Shown here in pieces: positions 11,439 to 22,300 of a DNA stretch of 55,113 nucleotides (positions are counted from its first letter, which is position 1; each line of letters begins with the position of its first letter). The stretch comes from Didymodactylos carnosus. Its lineage: Eukaryota; Rotifera; Eurotatoria; Philodinida; Philodinidae. Made by a program: the position numbers and the translations under genes. The stretch covers positions 1 to 55,113 of the forward strand of contig CAJNOQ010000318.1 in NCBI GenBank assembly GCA_905250885.1. The letters are read 5' to 3'. The notes beneath the pieces are model-generated. The model was given only the letters and a program-made list of their open reading frames with translations, was not told the DNA's origin and searched no databases.

Positions 11439-14400
11439 TTAAAATTGTCCAAATGATCCATTATTATCAGTCAAATATCTATTGAAATCTAATCTGGCTA
11501 AAAATTGTGCTAATTGTGGTAATGCATTACGTTTTTGTACTGCGCCTAACATACCAAATAATAAACGTGTTTCTGAATTGAAGTCTTTTCCTAATTGCTC
11601 GATGGTTGTTTCAACCATTATATTTGTCATTTTTTCTTTTTCTTGTTCGAAATGTTTAATGAATAAACAAAATGACATACATAATGTTAAAATTTGTTTA
11701 ATACTCTTGTATGTTGCGGGCATTAACATGAAACAATCTGTTTGAATATCATTTAGAAAAAGTTCATGTAAATGTTTAATATGTTGAAAATCTTTACTAG
11801 ATTGAATTGATTTGATTAATTGTTGATATTTATGTTCCAAAACATCAATTTGAATATAATATTGTAAATTATTAATGAAAAATGACATTAAATTACGTAA
11901 TTGTGAAATATGACCAATATTATGATTTGTTTTCATTAATAACCAAATTGAATTTAATTCTATTTGTACATAACGTAACACGAGTAATAATTGAAATATA
12001 TCATTGTAACGTTGTTTACTATTTTCGCTAAAAAATGCTTTTAACGGATATTTAATATTATATTTAATCATTAAATTAGACCAACCACATGACCAAAAAT
12101 CAAACGGGACAGTATCTTGTGGTAATTCTTTTGAAAATAATAAACGACGATTTAAGGATGCATCCTAGAAGAGAAAATTATTCAATTGAGAACATGAATA
12201 ATTACGTTTGAAAAAACTCAAACTTTGTTTTTTCTCACATAAATACGTCATCAAGGTCTATTTATTGTCGTTTTCTCTTCTATCTTTATTATTCAAGGAA
12301 AATTATTCCTAAACAGAATCTTTTAAATATATGTAAAAATATGATAGTCTCCAGTTAACCGCTCCTTACAAGAAAAACATTATACATTATGAACATTGTA
12401 ATCTAAATTCTAAAAGAAACTATGTTCAAGTGGCATGTCTTTAACAAGATCGTCTCAACGAACTACATTAAAATGAGAAAATTAGTCCTGCATGATGAAA
12501 ATAGTCTGAGTCGAAAAGCTTTTAATCACCTCGAGAGGTTCCCTCGTAAGAGATTTGACCTCATTTTAAACAGACTCTATAACCCAGTCTTAAACCTACC
12601 AATAATATTAATAATATCTATGATCGCTGTTCTAAATCATCAGCCTCTAGTCTCGACTAATATCAGAGATCACTTTCTTGGATGAGGATTTGGAACAGCG
12701 ATCATAGATATCATAACAGTAGCATATAAATTGCTGAACTAAAACAACTAGAGGAAGAAGTCAAACAAAAAACGAGACTTCTTGAACAACACAAAGATCT
12801 ACACATACGCCCAAAATTATCCATACAGCATGTAGTTTCGGAGAAATGAATCTTAGCTTTGCATGTGTGTAAAAAAGAAATGAGTTTGAAATTCCAAGTG
12901 GTTTTTGTTTTGTGAAACAAAATTATAACTTTGGGTTTCTTCACAGTTATCCTTACAGCGCAGGATATTTGTTTTTTCCCGCTCAATAAAAATTTTGAAA
13001 GGATCCGAGTGATAGTGTTCAATATCTGGCTTCCTTAGCTACATTCTAGAAACAAAAATTTGTTCAAAGCATGTAGTCCTGGCCACAAAAAAATCGACTC
13101 TAACCACCAGTGTCCAGTTTTTCAAAAAAAGAAAAGTATTTTTTTCCAAAAGTGTCAGACCAGTGTATCGTGTTATCAAATTTTTCTCGTAGACCTTTCA
13201 ATGAATTGCTAATCAGTTTCATAGTCGTCGGATGGATGAAATAGAACCAATATTAACATGATACATGCGATAAGTAAATCTATTGAAACAACAACATCGT
13301 TATTTAGTAATAAAGACATATTCCGTACTGTAAAATAACACATAAATAAATGGACCAATTGTCCTACGGGATGAAGTCGATCAAAAGTAGCCGTTAAAAG
13401 TCTGAATAGTAAAACTAGTGGAAACATAACGTTGAAAGAAACATATCACCGGAAAAAAATAAAAATAGTTTTTTTGAGTTGCTGAAAAGTGTTTTTTCGT
13501 ATTTAGCACACTCGATAACCCAAAATAACCCAGAAGATTTTCTATTTTTGGCGAGAGCTATTGTCAAAAGTTTAGGAAAAATTTTCAAACTAATATTATA
13601 TTTTCATGGAAATTTTTGTTGCGCCATTTTGTTTCAAAATGTTTCCTAAACTTTCGACAATAGCTCTCGCCAAAAATAGAAAATCTTCTGGGCTAACGAA
13701 TGTGCTAAATTCGAAAAAGCACTTTTCAGCAATTCAAAACCAACTTTATTTTTTTTCCGGTGATATGACAAAATGCAGATGAAACTAATATCATTAGCAG
13801 TCTTTGAATAATGTTTATACAATTCCAAGATCCACTCTGAAGAAACTTCACAAAGATCATAGAGATGATGAAATTGAAATATTATGTCACATCACGTATA
13901 CTAGCCAGGTAGTGCTGATGATCCTTCAAACATTTATCATGAAATTGTTTAGAACGCTAATATTTTCTGAAGTATGTCTACATACTACAGTTGTTCATTA
14001 AGAAAACTTTTAAGTCTAATGTTGATAAGTATTCAAAACTATATCAAAGATGAATTAAAACAAATTGAAAGAAATATTGATAGGTTTAAGCCATAACAGG
14101 CATTTTTTCAATTCAATTGACAGTATATCATCGGTTGAATCTACGTGTATCAGAGAAATCCGCAATGATATAAAATACAACATAGCGATTGAAGCTATGA
14201 TAAAGCAGCATAAGAGGATAGAACGAGATTGATAAACGATATATGCAACACTTATATCGAACCAACTATTTAAGACAAGTTGATAGAAAAATTAGGATCA
14301 CAACTGACAAAATTTTATGAAAGACCGATGCATCAAATGCTTCATCTAGTGCCATACCTGTTGCGTTGTAGCATCGTCTTTGAATGTGAACTTCAGCTGA

Positions 14401-15860
14401 AAATTTTCTGGACTAAGGACAGTATCTAATTGTAAATCGTTAATACATTGTTTAAACAGTTCATTAATATCATTTTCTGTTGAACGATTTACTTTTTTAA
14501 GATTTAATAGTGTTGTATTAGCACGATTAATAAACAACGTATACAATTCACCTCGTCCAATTAAATAATAAGTCTTGATTTGATCAAGTTCTTTACATAA
14601 ATGAAATTTTTCAACAAATAAATAACGTAATATTAATGATAATTGTAAACGAGATTCTTCAACAATACGTTCTAATTCAAATAGATTAAAATCTTCTGAT
14701 GCCAATTTTTTGAATTGTTCTAAAACAAATTTATTTTGTTGATTATAATCGATAGTATCTGATTTGAAATATGTTTCAATTGTAGTTAATAAATCATCGG
14801 AATTTTGATCATTATTTTTTAATAATAACCATGATTCACCAATAAATATAATTTTTTCAGCTAATTGTAGAGGAATGTATGACGGTAACATGTTGGGAAT
14901 TAACTGATATTGACTATAAACCGATGGTGTAACACGTGAAGGTTGAACAATCTAAAACTTATATGTATTAACATGATATAATTTCACATAATGAAAAATA
15001 TTTTACTTGAAAAATATCTGTTTGTTGTTTAGAATCAATCGTTGTTTCTGGTGATTGAGATCGACTGATATTTGCCGATGTTGCTGTGGAATTAACAGCT
15101 GATGTCAATGTTGATGATAATGTCTTTGTTGTTCCCATCGCTTCAATGTTTGGTTTTGTGTTTATTCCAATAAAAAATTCATTATATGCATCGTACAATG
15201 TACCATTTATAATTAACGTTGTTATCTGTTTAAAAAGAATTTTGTGACAAGCTTTTAGTAATTGTTTCATTTTTAATGATAAACATATATTTCCATCAAA
15301 TGTACAACGATAAATTAAATCGAGTATTTGACATCCACGAAATTGTGTTGAATGTAAACTGTCAATTAAACGAACCAATGCTGGTAATAATGTTAAATAG
15401 TCATCTAGAGATGTCACAATATGTGATAATGTTAATGAAGTATCCTGCAGACATTCATATTCTAATTTACTTAAACATGATAAATATTCTTGTAATATTG
15501 TACGTAATTCAAATGAAAAACTTAACAAATAAAGTCCACCTAAATAATAATAAAAATTAATCATAAAAACAAATAAAATAATTTGAAATACACACTTTCA
15601 TTTGATACAAGATTATTTTGAACAAAATCTTCGAGCATCTTATAATGTTTTCCCAACTGAGTTAAACGATCCAGTTGTTCTAATTCACCAGGATGTACAT
15701 AGGGTAATGATTGAACACGCTAAAACATATACACAAATTTGACTCAATATATTTAATTGATTGAGCTATATACTTTTTTGAAATAAGGATCATCCTGTTT
15801 CAATGTCAGTAAACCACTACATCCAGTTTGCAATGCTAATAATGCTTCATGCAAAGCCAT
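11439..15860 (-). CDS. TUBGCP4: gamma-tubulin complex component 4 (GCP4)
   Basis: Five minus-strand exons (15860-15774, 15719-15596, 15539-15007, 14951-14358, 12164-11439) join to 687 residues in frame, close to the ~667 of animal GCP4. GCP4 belongs to the gamma-tubulin ring complex, which nucleates microtubules at centrosomes and spindles. The N-terminus (MALHEALLAL...) matches the short GCP4 start. Residues ~70-200 carry the GRIP1 region (SHIVTSLDDYLTLLPALV, GCQILDLIYRCTFDG). The middle has LPSYIPLQLAEKIIFIGESW and YYLIGRGELYTLFI. The C-terminal GRIP2 domain has KYPLKAFFSENSKQRYN, FFINNLQYYIQIDVLE and ends LARLDFNRYLTDN. A Ser/Thr-rich insertion sits at ~210-245, where GCP4 has a loop. The last intron (14357-12165, 2193 bp) is far longer than the others and contains a foldback element. 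Confidence 0.95.
13442..13767. mobile_element. foldback MITE in GCP4 intron 4
   Basis: Almost the whole 326 bp forms an inverted repeat. The ends read CATATCACCGGAAAAAAA on the left and its complement on the right. The arms run on for about 140 bp (GCTGAAAAGTG, AGAAGATTTTCTATTTTTGGC, GAGAGCTATTGTC) around a short loop near 13600. A TA at each end fits a TA-target insertion. No open frame of interest. Confidence 0.8.
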
Positions 15861-18698
15861 TAACTAATGTATCTCTAAAAATAAAAGTACAACCACCAAA
15901 GGGATATTAATTTCACAACGTTGTTTTTCTAAATTAATCTGTTTCACGTTAGAATTTTTTCTTTATTTTGTAAAGCAGAGACATCTGGTATGTAGTGGAC
16001 AAGATTAGCGTAGACTTGAAATTTTCTAAGTTTTTATTTGGAAATCAGTTTTTGTCTTTTGCAGAAAACGGGTATTTCTTTCGACTTATGTTTATGGGTG
16101 TTTTCAAAGTTAAGCTATTTTAATCTTGCATTTATTGCTTTAATTCAAGAATAACAACACAAAGTTCCATATATATATATATCTGCAAAACGTGTACAAA
16201 AATATCAATAAACAATTAAATTAAACTATCTGTTTTTACTAGAGTAGTTATAAAGTCGTTATGAGTTCAAAATTATTACAGAAATTTTCTCATTTAGTAT
16301 CTTCGTATTTAATACTAAAATTATGTGATGTTTGTCGTTGATGCTTAATTGCACTACCTCATTTATTTCTCTATCATTGATTGCCACTGAAGGACATTGA
16401 TTCGAGCCAATCTGTGCTTATAAATTAGTACCCCCAAGTAGATCAACAGACCTAGACAAGAACAAGATATTTTTTGATACAGCTCTTTTTTTTAACTACT
16501 AATCCTTCCATACATCGTACATCTGAATATTTGAGTTGTGTACGTAAACTTCAAATTATAGACGCTATGGCACTATTATCCATGATCCAACCAGATACTC
16601 TATCTAATAGAAAATAAACGCTGAAACAAGCCATCTAAAAAAATAAACAAACTATGATCATTTGACGAGTTAATTTGCTGGGAAATCGTATATTAGACTA
16701 ATAAGAAAACGCTATGTATGTAATATGATCGATTAATTCGACGGAATATAATCCATATTCTACTATCTTCTATGAATAAACATGTTGAAAACAATTTAAA
16801 TTCATATTAGATAATGCAATTTGAGTGCAAATCTTCATACAATTCCGTATTGCTGCATCGATGGATCCTTGTGCTGTTACAGTAGTGAAAAGAAAAAGAC
16901 TTTTTTTCAAGGTTTTGTGGATCACAGATAAACGCTACTTATTTACTTGATGATGTGAGCATTGGGCCTGAATATTGTAACTTATTATACAATTAATAAG
17001 TTACAATACTCAGGCCCAAACGCGTACAACACATACAAACACGTATCATAAAATAAATCCATTTTTAATTGATTATACAACACCAGAACTGTTAAATGAT
17101 AGCTAAGAATGTGGTCTATGTATTGAACATTAACCAGTAACAAACAATATACCATTATGATTAAAAAATGTATGTAACTGTCACATTAATGGTACTGAGT
17201 TTTGTTTGTTATAATGGACATACTTAATGATCTGATGATATAAGTAGTGTAAAGTGATCTTCGATTGCTATTCGTAATTAATATAAAATTTGGGATTACC
17301 TCGGTATTCGATCTATATAGAAATTCAGATCCCAAAACGAGACTAACATTTTTCAATTTGATAATAACGCACATGAACATTTATTAGAAAGTGTCTTGTT
17401 GCTTCAAGTTGTTTATTTTTATTATTATATTGTCTGCAAGAAAGCGCTGCCTTTTGTTATTATATAATTTGTCTTTTTTCTTCTTTTTCTTTCTTTCTCA
17501 GTTAATATCTTGTTTTTTATATGGTTCTTTATGTGTTTATTTCTTTGGTGAGGGTTATCGCGTAAAATGTCTGGAATTTTTGGTGATCTCTCACTTTCGG
17601 TGAGTAAATCTCATCTATGTACAACGCATGATCAACGTCTTAGACCGAAATATATAGAAATCCATAAGTTTTCCAGAAACTCTATGGAGTTTTCTACATC
17701 CTGAGCACAACAACATCAGATTTTTCATGATGTATTATTTGTGGTTTATAAGTGAGCGGAAACAACACCTGTCAAGAGTTATTAGTTTTAATTCTGGTTT
17801 GCGAACAAACAGATATAGTTTTTTATATTCTCCCTTTTCAATTAAGGCTAATTTGAACACAACAGTTATCTTTTCTTATATACGCTTCGTTCAAATGAGA
17901 GGTTAAGGACAAGAAAAACATCTGCGTAGCAACATACATACAATGACAACTATAGATATTCAAATTGGCAACATCTTTATACTTTATTTTCTTCTATTTC
18001 TTTCAAGAAAATGCATTTCAACTCTCATCAAATCTTCAATCTTCTAATTTACGCCTAAAAGATGGTTATATTAGGTCGGTCATAGCTTTCGTTATTTTTC
18101 TTTAGATAGATTGACTGAGATTCTAAGCAATGTATGGTCAACATACTTAACTAATCAAACTCCTACTCTGTCGAGAGGAAGTCTGGACTTACATTTATCA
18201 CAGCTTCTTACTGGAGCAAAAAGAACCAACATATTCAGCTAGGATAAAACATGGAAAGAGATAACACGCGCAGGATAGCCAGCTCAATTTACTTTTAAAA
18301 ATCAGAGAAAATGGGACTTTTTTTCTCAAATCCAATTTTTTACTAAAACTCTATACTGGTTTTTCTCATTTATTTGTAAATCTTGTTTTTCTTTTTCACT
18401 CTTTCACTACAATTCAATAAAATGAACTGGAGAAAAAAAGCGAAAAACAGACATGCTTAAACAGCATGGGAGGGAACCTTTCGAGATGTCCCCTTCCGAT
18501 TCTAATGATTTTAATATGGATCGATAGACCTCAGTGAGGTGGTAAATACCCTAAAAGGATTCGCGCCCATGCCTCTTGAAGATCCGGTTTTCTAGAAAAC
18601 CAGTTTTCGAGAACTCTAAAAAATAACCAAAACCTTTTTATAATGAAGCATGATTGTAGCCCGCAAATTTCTGATTAAAATGAGACATCTCCTAGCTA
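15861..18698. other. long gene-free spacer between divergent GCP4 and Tudor genes
   Basis: No protein family was recognised in any frame. It holds a short perfect hairpin (16964-17017) and ends at a foldback element. GCP4 is transcribed leftward and the Tudor gene rightward, so both promoters must lie in the interval 15.9-19.4 kb; no specific promoter motif could be assigned. Confidence 0.5.
16964..17017. repeat. 54-bp hairpin, GGGCCTGA ends
   Basis: Two 24-bp arms, beginning GGGCCTGA and ending CAGGCCC, differ at one position and are separated by 6 bp. It could be the minimal remnant of a TIR element or a transcribed hairpin. Confidence 0.75.
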
Positions 18699-18831
18699 TA
18701 CACGACCTTTCTTTGCAAAGTTATACAATTTACAAGAAAAGCCCTAAATTAATTTCTGTAGCTTTGAGCTGACAATGAACATTGAGGGCTTTTCTTGTAA
18801 TTTCTATAACTTTGCAAAGAAAGGTCGTGTA
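18699..18831. mobile_element. foldback MITE upstream of the Tudor gene
   Basis: Arms of 51 bp at 18699-18749 and 18781-18831 differ at only a few positions and face each other around a 31-bp loop. The ends read TACACGACCTTTCTTTGC and its complement, with TA at both limits. Five bases beyond its right end begins an exact copy of a Tudor-gene segment. Confidence 0.8.
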
Positions 18832-18836
18832 GAACT

Positions 18837-18907
18837 GATTAAACAGACAAGATTACACTTTATACAATTTACCAGATGAAATATTAAGTGAGTCAAATGA
18901 TTATTTT
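18837..18907 (+). repeat. 71-bp exact copy of a Tudor-gene exon/intron border
   Basis: Positions 18837-18907 match 22052-22122 base for base: GATTAAACAGACAAG at the start, and the GTGAGT donor plus the first ~20 intron bases at the end. The intron bases show a DNA-level duplication and not a retrocopy. Similarity stops abruptly at both ends. The copy has the same orientation as the gene, about 480 bp before its start codon. It codes for nothing by itself. Confidence 0.9.
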
Positions 18908-19385
18908 TGACAATAAATTCAACCTAATCCATTTTTGAACAAAATTCGTGTCAAACGTTAAAAAAAGTAAAAGTGCCTGAAATCGGAAAATTTCCGACAA
19001 ATCGAAAGAGTTGCCAACTGCAAAGACGCGCCTATCTGTCTGACTAGAAGATGAATATCAAAATAAAATAAAACGAAACAAGTAAATCAGGATGGAATTG
19101 CCGTTCAAATTACTGGCGATTTTACATCTAGATTGTCCTCTGATGCTTTGTCGTTTTTCTCTCGTGGATATTGTTCGGATTTTTTTTAACTAGTTTAATT
19201 TGATAAGTTTAGTCACTATCAACCTATACAACAATGCTTATTTGTCTTATATGCTCATGTACTTTCTTAGCTGTTCGCGACAATCAGAAGATATAGAAGT
19301 CTATAGATGGCATGGACTTGTCGCGCATTCTCTTCATCACAACGAATTGTTTCCAAATTCTATAGTTAGTCTTTTATTCTAGAAA

Positions 19386-22300
19386 ATGTTACATGCATCA
19401 ATCTTATTTAATGAGCGTCAAGTAAATTGTCTTCTACCACAAAATCCATCTGTGGATGAAGTCTATGATACTATTGCTCATAATTTACCATCAGCCACTA
19501 AACAAGAAAATATTGTTCAGTTATACGATCCAGCGTTAGAAGAATGTAAGTTTATCACTGAATCGCAACGTTTAGTTTTGAAACTACTGTAAAACTTTTT
19601 ATTTTTTAGATTTTGATTTAAATGAAGACAATTTACAATCTTGGATGTCCATGTCATCAAAGTATAAAGAAAATATGAAATTGCAAATTATTCAAGGTGG
19701 TCTTAAGAATAAGAATAGCGATATAAATGATTTCAACACGGAAACAGAACTCCAAAATGGTTATGTAAGTATTCGGAACCATTACGTGAATGATAAGAAA
19801 AATTTCATGAAAATATTGTTTACCTGAATCTTATTCGATTTTGCCTTTCAAGATGATGCTAAATAGGCGACGATTTTTGTTCAATTATATTCTGTTCTCT
19901 CAAGCGTTCTCAAAATAACATCATTTGCTTTTTATCAATAGTGGCGTTCGTAAGCTCAAGAGATTCCTTGCAGTGTTCTCGCTTCCTAAGCTATGTTTGT
20001 CTTTAATATAGTTTCACTGAAATAATTTTCTTTTAGACACAGAAGCTTCCAGATGATGCAATGATTGCTGTTTTTGAAAAACTTCGGAAAGATATTCATA
20101 ATTTTGTCACGTTAGTGCAAAGTAAGAGGAATTAGTTTCCCTGTAAAACAAAGTGAATGAATATCATTTGTTTTTCAGGTCTCAATCGAACCGCTGAATG
20201 TATTTGTCAAGTAAGTTGGAAATGATAAAGAAGATATAACTTCTTAATCGTTATGTCATTTTTAGGAATTTGATTCGGCTGTTGCCAAGTTCCGTTGTCA
20301 ATCTAAAGAAAATTCACTTACAATGGTTCAACAGTTTAACACTAGTACAACACGCTTGCCACCATATTCAACCAAACATTGTCAGCCTCAATCATTTGCT
20401 TCATCTCTTGAACCGAAACAGCAATCAACACCGAACACGTATGCTAATATAGCCGTAACTGCTGCCAGCTCATCTATTCCAATCTCATCATCAACAACGA
20501 AGATGAACAATAGTGCTAATATTCTACAACAAAAAACTGATAATCATTTCAAGCCAATCAGTGTGCCACAGTCAACAACGCCAGCTACAAATGTAGCGCG
20601 TGTACATCCGCAACCAACAATGACAAACAATTATAATAATAGCAATATCGTAACCAGTCCAAATTCGCAAGATACGTCAAATCAAACACAACAATTGTTA
20701 GCGTCAACAATTCAATCGCTAGATGGACCATCAGCTTTTAATGTGAAAAAAATGTCGGAACAGAATGCATCACAAAAGCAACAAACTGTTCATTATCCTT
20801 GTGAAGATATAAGTATGCTCTCATTGAATGTCAGAAGAAGAACAGATGGTTCATGTAATGTTGTTAATTTTTTTCTATAGGGTTTAAAGACGTTTTAGCA
20901 TCTTCACCTAGTAGTGCACAACCGCAATTTGTTCCATCTCATCAGCAACGAAAACAACAATCGTCAACTGAAGAACAAATTGAAATGACAAATAATGCAA
21001 CGAATAATGGTGTCCATCAAGATTCGGATATATCAAATCCAACAATGCAGCAGTTACAATGTAGCCTATTTTCATTAGTAGAAGACAATTAGTGTTTAAT
21101 TATTTTATTTCTAGTTCCCGATGTTAATATTCTCCGACAAATTTATAAAACTGGAGATGATTTGCAAACAACAGTATCGATTGCTGTTAATCCATCGTAT
21201 TTTTATATGCAAAATATAAAATATCTTGACGATTTCACACAGATGGTCGATAGTATGAAGTAAGTTTTGTATTGAATCTTATCTGTCTGTTAGATACTTA
21301 TCTTTTTACTCATTCAGTGAATATTATTCAGAAAGTGATCCACCACGTGTCAAATATTTTCCACCAGAATTTGGCTTTTGTGCTGCTCGTTATACAGTTG
21401 ATGAACGATGGTATCGTGCACGTGTGAAACGATATATTAATGGTTAGTAAACCTTCTTACCCGTGATTTTTCTCATGACAGTATTTTTTGTAGAAACAAC
21501 AATTGAAGCATTTTATTTGGATTATGGTAACTATGAAGACGTTAGTATTGATCAAGTTCGACCATTAGATCCAGTGTTTGCGACATTGCCAGCGCAAGCT
21601 ATTTGCGCCTCGGCAGAAGTAAGCATCAATCTGCTTGTCTTTCATTGTAACCTCATTGTATATTCATTTTCCTTTTAGATTCTTCCATCTTCTGATAATG
21701 TTGCCTGGAGTCGTCAGGCAATATGTCAGTTTTCATCCGATACGCTGAACAAAACATTTGATGTGAGAATTCTTCAAGAACCAAGTGATATTTGGTAAGA
21801 ATTTATTTAGATGATTGAGACAAAAAAAGAACTTTTATTTTTATCGTGTATTTTCTTTTTTAGGCCGATGCATTTCGTTCAGTTGGTCATGGACAAACAT
21901 ATTGTAAGTTTATAATATGAGTCTCATTTATTTTTTGGTGAATACATGGCCTGGTCTTGGTTTTTTCTGCAGGATATTGCTGAAAATCTGATTACATCAA
22001 AAATGGCAATACAATCTTCTGTCACAGAAATTATATCGATGCTTGCACCACGATTAAACAGACAAGATTACACTTTATACAATTTACCAGATGAAATATT
22101 AAGTGAGTCAAATGATTATTTTTTCTCTACAAAAATATGAAACAACTTGCTATTTTTAGTTGCACAAAAACACCCGAAACGATCGAACGAGGTTGTTGCC
22201 GCCGACATACTTCAATCACAACGAAAAACACAAGGTTCGGTCTCAAGAAATGAAAAAGTAGGTGTAATACTTGTAACTGCTGTCGTTTATCCAATCTCTC

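Noticed and set aside
12422..13427. Several short open frames in the long GCP4 intron
   Set aside because: Frequent stops, no splice-linked continuation and no motif. Only the foldback element is supported there.
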